Assembly (NCBI GenBank): GCA_023634235.1
Contig: JAMKCF010000001.1
Location: forward strand, 9,302,758-9,366,757
Direction of reading: 5' to 3'
DNA from: Pisaster brevispinus
Taxonomy: Eukaryota; Echinodermata; Asteroidea; Forcipulatida; Asteriidae
Length of the DNA: 64,000 nt
Each line of letters opens with the position of its first letter. The stretch's first letter is position 1. Below are positions 22,361 through 32,951 of the stretch, piece by piece. A model generated the notes under the pieces. It was not told the origin of the DNA, ran no database searches, and saw only the letters and a program-made list of their open reading frames with translations. Both the position numbers and the translations under genes were made by a program.

Positions 22361-25300
22361 TTACAAATAAGCAGCTTCAAACAAATGTGTTTTTAACAGA
22401 GACTTAAAACAGTGTAAAGAACTAGCCTGGCGAATATGCACAGGAAGACCATTCCAAAGAAATGGTGCGGCGTAAGAAAATGATCTGTGGCCATAAAAAA
22501 TAGAAGAAGCTCTTGTAGATGAAAGCAATGACTGTTGAGATGAACGTAAAGTCCGAGTAGGGGAATAATGGTGAACAAGTTCAGATAAATAAGCAGGAGA
22601 TTGACATGTTTGAGCTTTGAAAGTTAACAAAAGAATTTTATAAATTGTACGAAACTTAACTGGGAGCCAATGCAATTTCATTAGTACTGGTGTAATATGG
22701 TGAGAACGAGGCAAGCAAGAAACGAGGCGAGCGGCAATGTTTTGTACACGTTGAATTTTAGCAAGATCTTTATCAGGGAGTCCATACAGAAGAGAATTGC
22801 CGGAATCAAGTCTAGTTGTGACGAAAGCGTGAACAAGACGAAGAGTAGTAGCTTCATCCAGGTAGCGGCGAATCTGTGCTATTTTTCTGATAGCCATGAG
22901 AGCTGCTTTGCAAACATTATCAACATGTCTACTCATGCACAATGAAGAATCCATAATTACACCGAGGTTGCGGGCAAATTCAGATGGTTTAATAACAGAC
23001 TGGGCAATATGTAAGTTTGGCGGAGAAACCTTTTTTGTGAAACGAGATCTTAAAAATAAGATCTCAGTTTTGGAGTCATTCAGAGCGAGTTTGTTGGACA
23101 GAGCCCAAGATTTGACATCTTGAATGCATGATTCAACTTTACCAATGGCAGAAGCGCGATCAGCAGGGTCAAATGTAACATAAAGCTGGGTATCGTCAGC
23201 ATAAGCAACACTAGAAATACCATGGGCAGCAATGAGGTCTTGTAAGGGTGCACTGAACAATATAAATTCAAGAGGCCCAGCTACAGAACCTTGAGGAACA
23301 CCACACAAGAGATGATGACGATCGGATCTAGCATTATTGATGAGAACATGGTGGGATCTGTTGTTTAGATAAGAAGAGAACCAGTTAAGGGCAGTTCCTG
23401 TAATTCCATAGCGAGAAGATAAACGTTGAAGGAGATGCTCATGGTCAATAGTGTCAAATGCAGCTGAAAAATCTAACAGCACAAGGATCGCTTCCTTATG
23501 ATTGTCCAGTGCACGCAAGATATCATCCTGCACACGAATGAGAGCAGTCTCAGTACTGTGGAAAGGACGATAAGCAGACTGCATCTTAGCATAAAGGTTA
23601 TTTTCACAGAGATAGTCTTGAAGTTGACTCACAACTGCACGTTCAATCAATTTAGAGATGAATCGCAAGTTAGAGATAGGACGATAATTTGACATACACT
23701 CCGGGTCCAAATGTTGCTTTTTCAGAAGTGGCAGGATGCAAGCCTCCTTAAGATGATCAGGGAAATGGCCAAAAGACAAAGACCTATTAATAATCTTTGT
23801 GAAGACTGGCAGCAGTTCAGAACAACACTCCTTAAATACAGATAATGGCAGAGGGTCCAACTTGCAGGAGGTAACTGTACAAGATTTGATCATCTTCATC
23901 ACTTCGTCAGAAGTGACTTCACGAAAAGTGGCGAACGAAGAGTTACAATGATCATGAATATCAACGGAGATGGGTGATGGATGTATATTCTCAAATCTAC
24001 CATACAATTTCTTAATTTTATCCTCAAAGAAAGTGGCGAAATTATTGGCCAGATCAATAGGATTGTCAAAACTTGGGAGCTTTTTCATACACTTGGGAGA
24101 AGACAGCTTGTCAATAACACGGAACAGATTTTGTTGGTTGCACTCCGATATTTTACAACGATGATAGTTAGATTTAGCATTGATAACAAGGTCTCTGTAT
24201 ATGATACACTGTTCTTTGTATGACTCATTATGCACAGCAAGGCCTGATTTTAACCATTTTCGCTCACGGCGACGTTTCTCCTGCTTGGCTGCACGTAGAG
24301 TATCACTATACCATGGAGCATGAGGGCGTAGTATGACGGATCTTACAACTTCAGGAGCATGATGATCAAGAATAACCTTAAGAACAGAATCATACTGCAT
24401 AACAAGTTCATCTAAATTCGTGGCAGGGTCCGTCATCAAAGAAGAGTTACGAATATCAGATTTAAAAGAAGCCATATCAAGTGAACGAAGTTTGCGAGTA
24501 AGTAATTTCTTGGTTGATGCTGGTGGGCGAGCAACATTAATTAGACACTTCACAGCAGCATGGTCTGAAGGAAGATCATGATGAGTTGAAACCGAAGAAA
24601 TTAAATCATCAGTGATATTAGAAATCAATAAATCCAGTGTATGTCCAGCGGTATGAGTAGATGAAGTAACATGTTGTTGAAGGTTGGAAGTATCTAACAA
24701 GTCACGGAAAATAATAGTTTCACGATTGTCAGGAACATCCATATGAAAATTAAAGTCACCTGACAAGAGAAAACTGCAGGGGTTAGCGATGAGTGATTCA
24801 ATTAGGCATCCAAACTCTTCAAGAAACATCGGAAATGTGAGATTATTTTTCTTGTTAGGTGGAGGTCGATAGATGATGAGAAGACGAAAAGATGACGACA
24901 TTGATGATAAAGTGAGCTCCATGTGTTCAAAAGCTCTATATTCTTGACTTTGATGAATTTTTATATCAATACCAGTTCTCACAATGATACCAACACCACC
25001 TGCCCTTGAGTGTAGACGTGGAGAGTGGTGGAAAACATAGTTAGGTAAAGTGTTACTGATGTCGGCAAGAGTACGATTATCCCGATCTCCTCCAGTTAAC
25101 CATGTCTCTGTGATGGCAAGTATATCTAACTGATGACTGATTACAAAATCACAGAGTGCAGTAGATGTATCTTTGGATTTAACAGAGTGAGCATTCCATA
25201 GAGCAAAGCGAAGATTCCTATTAGACTGTACAGTTAAATGATGAGAGTCAATGGAGGTATTCAATAAGGAATTGGGTGACTGTTTCATTCGTCGACGCCC

Positions 25301-25786
25301 ACCCTTTTTCCCTCTATGTGTACGACGATTGCATCTTGAGTTATTACTTTGAGTGACATTTAATCCAAGATGCTTAATATGATCCAGAACAGAAGGGTCC
25401 AGGGTATAATTCAAATCAATAGAACTGGAAGCCAAGTTCAAATGTAAGAGTTCATCACGATCATAGGTAAAGGGAGAAAAACGGGAACTGGAAGACCTAG
25501 GGTTGTCATTGTTACAAGAAATAGGTCCTGGATTAGGATTGATGTCACCAGATGTTAGAAGTTGGAGCTGAAAGGTAGAACTTGAGTTGCAATAGTAAGG
25601 AATGCGAAGACTCATATATTTATGATGTCGAGGATGTTGTTTTCCATACTGTTCATTTGTTCCAATATACACGTAGTTCCAACAAGTGCTCGCAGTAGGC
25701 CCAAGTAATGAGTTGTCCAGTAAGGAGTCATCACAAGGTGTGAGACCAAACAGGAAGATGATCAACAGAAGGATGAATGGTTTCAT
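22361..25786 (-). CDS. L2/CR1-like LINE ORF, uninterrupted, 1141 aa, with signal-like N-terminus and 2A motif
   Basis: The longest frame in the window, with no stops or shifts. Residues 1-18 (MKPFILLLIIFLFGLTPC) look like a signal peptide. Residues 76-88 (LLTSGDINPNPGP) fit the 2A ribosome-skipping motif D-(V/I)-x-x-N-P-G-P. A basic stretch (RGKKGGRRRMK) lies near 158-168. The APE endonuclease runs from about 190 (LRFALWNAHSVKSK) through ITETWL and GDFNFHMD to SDHAAVK near 425. The reverse transcriptase carries NYRPISNLRFISKLIER, LLDFSAAFDTIDHE, LCGVPQGSVAGP and VAYADDTQLYV, then HITPVLMKLHWLPVK near the C-terminus. The intact YADD and endonuclease residues suggest it may still be competent. 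It is presumably transcribed from an internal 5' UTR upstream of 25,786, whose limit I cannot see. Confidence 0.93.
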   Translation of the reverse strand: MKPFILLLIIFLFGLTPCDDSLLDNSLLGPTASTCWNYVYIGTNEQYGKQHPRHHKYMSLRIPYYCNSSSTFQLQLLTSGDINPNPGPISCNNDNPRSSSSRFSPFTYDRDELLHLNLASSSIDLNYTLDPSVLDHIKHLGLNVTQSNNSRCNRRTHRGKKGGRRRMKQSPNSLLNTSIDSHHLTVQSNRNLRFALWNAHSVKSKDTSTALCDFVISHQLDILAITETWLTGGDRDNRTLADISNTLPNYVFHHSPRLHSRAGGVGIIVRTGIDIKIHQSQEYRAFEHMELTLSSMSSSFRLLIIYRPPPNKKNNLTFPMFLEEFGCLIESLIANPCSFLLSGDFNFHMDVPDNRETIIFRDLLDTSNLQQHVTSSTHTAGHTLDLLISNITDDLISSVSTHHDLPSDHAAVKCLINVARPPASTKKLLTRKLRSLDMASFKSDIRNSSLMTDPATNLDELVMQYDSVLKVILDHHAPEVVRSVILRPHAPWYSDTLRAAKQEKRRRERKWLKSGLAVHNESYKEQCIIYRDLVINAKSNYHRCKISECNQQNLFRVIDKLSSPKCMKKLPSFDNPIDLANNFATFFEDKIKKLYGRFENIHPSPISVDIHDHCNSSFATFREVTSDEVMKMIKSCTVTSCKLDPLPLSVFKECCSELLPVFTKIINRSLSFGHFPDHLKEACILPLLKKQHLDPECMSNYRPISNLRFISKLIERAVVSQLQDYLCENNLYAKMQSAYRPFHSTETALIRVQDDILRALDNHKEAILVLLDFSAAFDTIDHEHLLQRLSSRYGITGTALNWFSSYLNNRSHHVLINNARSDRHHLLCGVPQGSVAGPLEFILFSAPLQDLIAAHGISSVAYADDTQLYVTFDPADRASAIGKVESCIQDVKSWALSNKLALNDSKTEILFLRSRFTKKVSPPNLHIAQSVIKPSEFARNLGVIMDSSLCMSRHVDNVCKAALMAIRKIAQIRRYLDEATTLRLVHAFVTTRLDSGNSLLYGLPDKDLAKIQRVQNIAARLVSCLPRSHHITPVLMKLHWLPVKFRTIYKILLLTFKAQTCQSPAYLSELVHHYSPTRTLRSSQQSLLSSTRASSIFYGHRSFSYAAPFLWNGLPVHIRQASSLHCFKSLLKTHLFEAAYL
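25523..25561 (-). other. 2A-like ribosome-skipping motif
   Basis: The codons for LLTSGDINPNPGP lie here. In known 2A peptides the ribosome fails to form the Gly-Pro bond, releasing the upstream peptide and continuing from Pro. The usual Glu before x-N-P-G-P is replaced by Asn, a change tolerated in some known variants, so activity is likely but unproven. Cleavage would free an 87-residue leader bearing the signal-like segment from the endonuclease-RT protein. Confidence 0.7.
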
Positions 25787-26498
25787 TGTTCCAGTAGCAA
25801 GGTGCCAAAACTAGCACAGTACAATAAACAGGCACACTAGAAGATTATCCCGAATTACCAAGGACAGGTTCAATAAACAGTGGTGATTGAAGAATCCATA
25901 CAAGTAGATGGCAAAACATGGTTGAAGTCCAAATACAGAAGAAAACTCAGCGAAACATTTCCATTAAAAACGCAAATGTAGAATCAAAAACACAGCACAA
26001 AAAGAGTCCAGTAGAATCCTGGTACAAAGCCCTATCCACAGATATAAAATTGAACACAATAGGAGCTCAAGTGACAAAAATAATTGCAGAAGAGAGAGAG
26101 AGAACACTTGGGTGGTCGCTTGTAAGGCGCACCAACATAATGTCATTAATGTCAAATAGACCATGGGGCGTCCAGTCGTAGCTGATATTTTCGTTTTACG
26201 TTTTGTACACAAAAACAAAAATATTAGCCCTCGTTATTAAATGTCACATTAACACTTTTGACTTATCCCAGGTATGAGGACGCGACATTTTAAAACTATA
26301 TTTGTAAGTTTTATTTTTTAAATGAATTTTCTGTCGATATGCATCGCCGAACAAGGCTGCTCGTTATTCATTAGGCGCTCATTCATTGGATAAGGTTTAC
26401 CAACCTTACAACACTCCAGTTTCTTAGCCAATGAAAATTGTTCTTCTGGAGATACTCCGTATCGCACGTAAACAGTCGCCATTTTGTATCGTTCGGTC
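25787..26498. other. Probable LINE 5' UTR and intergenic sequence
   Basis: No gene seen. The first part is presumably the 5' UTR of the intact LINE. Just before 26,499 the sequence CGCCATTTTG lies directly upstream of an ATG, resembling a YY1-type initiator element. Confidence 0.4.
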
Positions 26499-26824
26499 AT
26501 GGCTGACGAGTTCTTCTCAAAAACAAACGTGTTATGCCCACATTACTGATTCTGTTGAAGATGTAAGACCCTTCAACAAAACAACTTGGTCTACGTTCGT
26601 AAAATGTGTAGAAATTTGGAAAGATCTAGAGGGAAATGCGGCTGTAATAGCAAGGGGATTTGTTGCAAGTCACGATGACTGCAACATTGAAAACTTGACT
26701 ACGAGTACGATACCCAAAGACGGTGGTTGTCATCTGAAATGCTAACAGTATTTTACTGATTCTACCAAGCAGCAACAAACTATACTTGCAAAACAGAAAT
26801 GGAAAGCTTCTTCGACAGCAACAG
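26499..26824 (+). pseudogene. First coding exon of an uncharacterised gene, broken
   Basis: ATG at 26,499 (MADEFFSKTN) is followed after an apparent one-base shift near 26,540 by VEDVRPFNKTTWSTFVKCV, WKDLEGNAAVIARGF, then GCHLKC and YFTDSTKQQQ, ending at donor ACAG|GTGAGG. This order (a helical start, a tryptophan-rich segment, then G-x-H-x-x-C-Y-x-x-F-T-D) is familiar from N-terminal exons of uncharacterised cnidarian and echinoderm proteins. TAA at 26,743-26,745 interrupts it inside the C-Y-x-F-T-D block. Family assignment is from memory and unnamed. Confidence 0.5.
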
Positions 26825-27568
26825 GTGAGGAGATCTTTCAGTTTATTGTTCTTTCAGTTGCATAAGGACTAAAAAAAAAGTTGTTGGATTGCCCTTTCAC
26901 CCGATTTTTTTCTTCGGTCGGTCGGTCGATTTTTTCATTATTTTTTTTTTTTTGGAGATGTCAAAGAATGCCCAAAACACACTGCATAAGTATTTCAGAG
27001 TGAAGTAGATATGTTTGCACTAAAACATAAACCTAAAGTGTTATTTTCAAATGTAAATACACTTTATGTTTCATATTTTTTTTACTTCTTTTCTTTATTG
27101 TTTTTAATTCTTTTCTTTATTGTTTTTAAAGAATTAAAAACATTGTTAAACTTCATTATCTCCTTGAAGATATTGTTTTACAGCAAAATAAGTAATAAAA
27201 AAGTTCTTCCTTATTGAATTCCCTTTCATATAATCTAAAACTCATTGAGATTGGTCCAATAAATATCAAAGTTCTTGGTCTTTCTTTCCTCAGTGCAATC
27301 TGTAATCTCAAACACTTTTTTGTACACAACCATATGGCGCTCCGTAGGTGTTTGGCATTTCGGATCTTCCTATTCCAATTTGAAGAGATTGCATGATAGC
27401 AACCTTATTTTATTTTACCACCATTGGAAAGATCCGATCTCTCTCTTTCCAATGATGGTGAGCTTGGGTATGGAGGGTGAACACGAAGAAAACTACAACT
27501 TTATTACAAATGGCCTTTGTGCTCAGGCTTGAGTGCTTTTTTGTGTGCAAGCTTGGTCGACTAAAGTC

Positions 27569-28388
27569 GCCAATGGTAAGGAAGAGGGGGTATATTTAAA
27601 CAGGACGAACTCTCCAACGTGGCATAACGGCGTAATACCGGACGATAAAATATGGATGAAGTTTGGAGGGGACAAGGGTGGATCGACCTTCAAAATAGCT
27701 TTCCAAATCATAAATGTAATTCGACCAAACAGCCTATAAAACACAGTCAGGGTGCATGTTTTTCTGGAAATGCCAGCTACTACAACCTCATGAAAACCCT
27801 TCCTCGTGTGATCGACCAAATCGCTGATCTCGGCAAGCTGAACTGGCAGTAGGTATAATAATGAATTAAAAAAATATTTAAAAACCAGGATTCATGTCCC
27901 CCCCCCCTTTCGATGGTGGGGGGGGGGGGGGATAGGACCTTTATAATTAGCATTTAACAAAATCTTGTATGACTTGTCTCATTTCAGAGAACGTTGATTT
28001 TGCCTTTTTAGCGTAGGTGATTATGTTTTCCTGACGAAGCTGTATTGAGTATGCAGCTCTTATGGTATGTACATGTATACTGTCTCCATGGCATGTATAA
28101 TGTTAAAAGCACAAAGATTATGACATTTTCTACCACGCAAAAGTATTATACAAGTCCATTCTAACTGCCTTTTTCTTGTTATTCTATTAACCTGTATAGC
28201 CTGATATTGCTGCGTTTACTGCAGAATAAGCAAACTGACATGCAGCAACCACTATGCAAACGAGAACCATCATTCAGAAGGTCGCTACAATCTATTAAGG
28301 AGCAGCATCAGCTCTTTGTTGAAGATGGGCAGAAGAGAAACACGGCCAAAGATGTGTCGTCTAAGCTTGGGCGATACTGCTTTTTTTT
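27569..28388 (+). pseudogene. Two exons of an uncharacterised transposon-like family, degenerate
   Basis: Exon one (about 27,569-27,848) contains WHNGVIPDDKIWMKFGGDKG and STFKIAFQIINVIRPNS, shifts frame near 27,737, continues with NASYYNLMKTLPRVIDQ and LGKLNW, and ends at donor CA|GTAGGT. Exon two starts at 28,200 after CCTGTATAG; the phase fits (2 then 1) and it contains KQTDMQQPL, RRSLQSIKEQHQLFVEDG. I remember these blocks, in this order, in long uncharacterised proteins of corals and echinoderms that end in a KLHMLEDH...GLG..GEQG block; such a block occurs at 37.6 kb on the same strand. The gap between them is filled with other elements. The function is unknown. Confidence 0.45.
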
Positions 28389-28626
28389 ATCCACGATATA
28401 TCGTCAAAAATATATTGCGATATTCGATGATATCGCGATTAATTCGTGCTGTCAACAAAACTCAAAACTTCAACTCTTCGAGCACCAACAGCCACAGAAT
28501 CACACAAAATGCAGCACATGCGCTTTGTAAACAAGACACATAATAGCTACCAACCGTGTGTGTGTGGGGGGGGGGAACCAAACTCACACCACAGGATTGC
28601 CGACCGAAACCGCAGTAATGTTTTTC

Positions 28627-29014
28627 GATTGGTCTATGAACGGCAGTTTGTCAGTTGGTGCCATTATCAAAACAACCCTAGCTCCAACAGCCAATAAGAT
28701 TCATTGTCCTTTAGCCAGTCACGCACATTTTATTTGATCCTGAATAAACTGCCGGAATCTTAGCCAATGAGAAATTGGTCCTTACCCTGTACGTTGCTCA
28801 GCCTGGGGCTTCCCCATGAATGTAGCCAATCACGCACATTTATTATGCATCCGTGGGTGTGATTTCGCGGTCGTAATCGACAACTGCTTCGGTTAACTTG
28901 GCCATTTTGTTTTGGTTAGACACTGGTAAGTGGCCGAAACATTTATTGGTTACAACCGCGAAAACGTACCCATGAATAAACCGCTGCCCGCGACCTTAAC
29001 CAATGAGAAATTGG
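28627..29014. promoter_or_regulatory. Cluster of CCAAT/ATTGG motifs
   Basis: At least eight CCAAT or ATTGG pentamers fall in under 400 bp, including two copies of the dyad CCAATGAGAAATTGG (28,763-28,778 and 28,999-29,014) and repeated AGCCAATCACGCACATT-like segments. GCCATTTTG at about 28,902 is followed by ACTG|GTAAGT at 28,925. Such spacing is typical of CCAAT-dependent, often bidirectional promoters with an untranslated first exon. No downstream coding exon was identified. Confidence 0.35.
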
Positions 29015-29590
29015 CCAGGTCCGTTGCTGGGGCTATGAATGTGCTTGTACATTGTGTGCATCATGGCGCACGCATGCAGCACACGTGATCAGTTCCCCGG
29101 AATGATGTCACTGGCAAGACTCACGTTTCGTTGAGTGAGCGTATACATGTACATTGTACATCTTTGGCAGCGCTGTTATTTTTTGATTGAATAAATTTGA
29201 ATCTGCATCTTAAAATTTACTAAAATAAGTATACATGTAAATCATGTTTTTTTCTTATCACTATGACTGGTATTTGAGTGAGTAAAAGACGCACCGGAGA
29301 TTTGCTCAGGCGCAGATTTAAAATTTGCATTTTTTGGGGGGGGGTAGCAGGAGGAGAATAAAGTTTTCCTGAATAAGTTCATCCATCATCGTTTGCTACT
29401 CATAATGTATAATTTTTACATCGATAAATAAATATAAAACTGAACACTGCCTCGGCCTTCTTTAAAACAAAACACTAAGCACCATAAAAAAAAATTATGA
29501 ATTTGAGATATTAACGTTTATTTCTTCAGTAAAAAAATAATAATATCAGGGATAAACAAAATATTGTTATTTTTTTTTTGGGGGGGGAAT
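29015..29590. other. Intergenic
   Basis: AT-rich, with G-runs near 29,335 and 29,580. Nothing recognised. Confidence 0.5.
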
Positions 29591-29809
29591 TTAATACATG
29601 TCTTTACCCAGTGCAGTACAAAACAGCTCGGGTTGGATGCCGTCTTCATTGAAGTTGTGTACAAAACGGAGGAGTCCAACTTGGGCTCGCCAAAAATCTG
29701 GTTTCCATTTGGGCCCTAACAAATTACTGCTTGAACAAACAAAACAAGAATAAAAAAGATACGATAAAAACAATCAGACGCAGTTTCAGGGCCACATTAA
29801 GCTTTTAGT

Positions 29810-30574
29810 TTATTTCATCTGTAAATACAATGTGCCTCTGAACCAAAAATGCTGTGAGTTCATAAACGATTGGCATAAACCAATGAGGGTATCTTTGAAA
29901 TAGCTCATAATGTGCTCAACATGGATCCAACATCTAGAATGCTCTTGATTAAATTTGGACATGGCCAACTGATCTTCTACACTTTCGACTTGTCTGATTT
30001 GGTTGGCTCGGTACTTCGTCATGATGGGGTACCGGTTGGCGTACCCATTGTCCCCCAGTAGGAAGACCTCGGGGAAAATCAAGCTCCTCTTCAGGCCCTA
30101 TTACTGATTGCGCTGTAAAAAAATACCTTCAAGGAGATAATGGAGTTTGTAAAAATGGCCTTTGTATGAAAGCTTTCTGTTGTGTAAGAATGTGTGTTTC
30201 ATGCTTGAGTGGTCAAACAATGAGGTCACCAGTGGTTGTTTATGTCCAAACAATTCGGTAACTATAACATTACCTGTGTATTCATGCAGTGGTAACGGGC
30301 GTAACCACTATTATACTCATGCTGAGGTTCCGTTTGTGGGAGTTGAATTTCGTGCAACGTGCCATTGATGGCCCGACAGCATTCGGGAAAAAGTTCCCAC
30401 TATCCCCTTTGCGCAAGCCATTCCTCTTGCATGGGCCAAGCAACCTGTGATGTGAAGTAGTACCACATCGGGGGAAGTCAAGTACAACTCCCTTGAAACC
30501 GCGGTAGTTGACATGATGAAAAGTGAGGCCAACATGTCATATGTTGGATAATGTCTCATCCAGATCAACGCCAT
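29810..30574 (-). pseudogene. PIF/Harbinger (HARBI1-like) transposase remnant
   Basis: The N-terminal part (30,574-30,280) reads IWMRHYPTYDMLASLF and STTAVSREL, then after a frameshift VAWPMQEEWLAQRG, a TAG, ELFPECC and AINGTLHEIQ. The usual catalytic AIDGT has become AINGT. A second part (about 30,082-29,840) gives FLLGDNGYANRYPIMT (second Asp) and HVEHIMSYFK (Glu position). The segment between them is missing or intronic, with GTAATG directly after MNTQ. Loss of the first Asp, a stop and a frameshift show the transposase is dead. Confidence 0.75.
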
Positions 30575-30837
30575 TCCTAAATTAAACGAGACTTCCCTGG
30601 AAGTTGACGATGTAACGCAACATCAATAATTCTTTCATCTGATATTATTTGGCGCCAACGGGACTCAACATTTTTCAGTCTACCTGCCTCAAATTTCACT
30701 GCATCGAGGCTAACACTACTTATACTACATGTAGTAACAGTAGTACTACCAGTACTTACATTTCTTATCTCGACTGATGTTTTGCATTTCTGAAGGAGTT
30801 TTTTGAACTGTCCGTCATATAAGGTCGGCGAAAAAAT

Positions 30838-31759
30838 ACTCAACCTCGTCCCCCTCTGCCTCGTGCTCCACGGCCTCTTGCTCTGCCCCGGCTTACACCT
30901 CGATTTTGCCAGCCGATAGAGTGACATGCCTTGTTCACTTCCTGAATATCCTTCACTCTTTTGGTGACATCATCACCAAACAGATAATCAGTGAACGGAA
31001 CTGTTGATGAACACAAATGGAGGTAGTCTTGTTTCAGATCTGTTTTCATTAGGTCACGTCTTCTTAAGTTAAGCAGTTGGTGTTGCCCAACAGGGCCAAC
31101 GAATCCGTACCCAAATCAAGTATTTTTTGTAGGTCAACCGTGCCTGGTCCACTGACCAACTGCGCCAGTTCCTCGACCAGCTGTGTGACTGCCGTTGCAC
31201 CCTTTACAAGGGAACTTTGGATGGATTGCATTTTTGTGTCCATAGATCTCGTTTCAGGGCGAATAATGTCCCATATGAGCTGATTCCCACGAACAGCAGA
31301 GAGTCCAGCGCAATTTTCGGGTTTTTAAAACTTCTTAATCAGTTCGTTGATTCTATCTTCAGAAACTGCGTCTCTGAATAACCTGTCAATCATGTCTGCC
31401 AGATTTGAATCTATTGCTTTGTCCCACTGTTCTTTTGTGGTGAATTTGTTTGTCATACTTTTGAAAATGCTTTCACCTGAGGAGTCTGACTTATCAGTTG
31501 TGGTTGGCTTTTCACTATTAATGGTGACCACTGGCCCAGTGGCCGTCTCTTGTGCAAGTGGTTCCTCATTTGACTGCACATCTGATGAAGGGTACTCGCC
31601 CTCCACATAATCAAAGCTTTCTTCGTAGCTATCCATGCGTTTCCCAAGACTCTCTTGGTTTTCTTTAACGTCAAGCAACATATTCAGGATTGCCGTTAAT
31701 TGAGTATTTTCAGCCTTTGGGCTGAAACTCAGGTATGGTACGGCTAGTGGACTTTGCAT
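30838..31759 (-). pseudogene. DIRS-like retroelement gag-type ORF, broken
   Basis: Reads leftward from an ATG at 31,759 through an acidic, Ser/Glu-rich region, MIDRLFRDAVSEDRINELI, a TAA at 31,325-31,327, then RPETRSMDTKMQSIQSSLVK, SLALLGN, a one-base shift near 31,083, RRRDLMKTDLKQDYLHLC, VPFTDYLFGDDVTKRVKDIQ and a closing RG-rich tail (RGRARGRGARGRGGRG). This is the first ORF of DIRS-type (tyrosine recombinase) retroelements as commonly seen in cnidarian and echinoderm genomes. No reverse transcriptase follows. Assignment rests on remembered family wording. Confidence 0.6.
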
Positions 31760-32628
31760 TAGTTGCTCTTTGCCGTTTAATGGTAGTTTTATCCATTTCG
31801 TCCATATTCAGTTCTTTTGAAGAGCCTCCTGGTTTCTTCATTATCCACACCCCGTGTGAAATTGACTGAACACTTAAACAAGTTTTTTAATTTTTTCTAC
31901 TTGTGTAACCACGTTACAACTTTATTATTACCAGTACTTGTATAAGACCAGCGGCCTTAAGCTGGATGGGTGTAACTACGTTACAATATCTTTAAGCTAC
32001 ACAAGACGGAGCCTGGAAACAACGTGTTGCTTCGTCAAGGTACATTGGCACACTGAAGCTACATGGTACGTGGCTCAATTTCATGTGTTCCATGAAGTGT
32101 GACCGATGACGTAATAGAACCCGGTTTCTAGCTAGATGTCGGTGTCTTTGCCCAGCTCCTTGATTTTCCATGAACGGCTGTAGATCCTGCCAAATGCAAT
32201 TTATAGATTCAGGTGTTTCTCCCGTCAGTCGGAAAGATCGCGGGAGATCAGGAGCGACGTCGAAGAACAGATCTCTAGGTGGAAGAAGTCCTTGTTAAAA
32301 ATAGGGAAACAGGGGGGCGTACAGGCTTGGATTTGGTCCCGGTAGAGCAAATAAACATGAACTTAAAAAACAGGACAAATGACCTGCCAAATGTTCATCG
32401 TTCTCAAAATTCTGTACTGGTGGTGTACTGATAAGCAAAAGGAAATGGTGGACCGAACACAAAAATATGAGAATGATATTGAGATCCATATTTCTCGTAG
32501 GTTACACTTAAATACAGTATAACAGTCGGCGGTATCAAGAGTGTTGTTGATGAAAACCAGTTAGTTACTTTTATACGAAAGCTTTACATTTCTAAAAACT
32601 TGTAGAAGACATCATCCCACGTACGCCA
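31760..32628. other. Intergenic
   Basis: Nothing recognised; short frames only. Confidence 0.5.
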
Positions 32629-32951
32629 CATTACATTTGTATAGACAACATATCATTGGAAAAGACTTCAAATGTTTTAGGTGAGTCTTTTGCATTACAT
32701 TTGTATAGACGACTATCGCTTGAATAGACTCCCAATCCTTAAGGTGCGTCTTTTACATTACATTTGTATAGAGGACGTATCTTTTGAATAAACTCCCAAT
32801 CCGTTAGGTGCGTCTTTTACATTACATTTGTATAGACGACGTATCGTTTGAACAGACTCCCAATCTGTTAGGTGCGTCTTTTACATTACATTTGTATAGA
32901 CGACATATCGTTTGAAAAGACTCCTATCATTTAGGTAGGTACGTCTTTTAT
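32629..32951 (+). repeat. 63-64-bp tandem repeat, five copies
   Basis: The phrase CATTACATTTGTATAGA recurs at spacing 64, 63, 64 and 64, each followed by a diverged CGTATCGTTTGAA..ACTCC segment and GGTGCGTCTTTT. It is non-coding. Confidence 0.9.

Noticed and set aside
22393..24223. Many short frames overlapping the intact LINE
   Set aside because: Shadow frames of the 1141-codon ORF on the other strand or phases.
28360..28440. AGCTTGGGCGATACTGC followed by ATATCG-rich palindromic sequence, resembling a hAT miniature element end
   Set aside because: No opposite terminus or 8-bp duplication was found, so it is not listed as an element.
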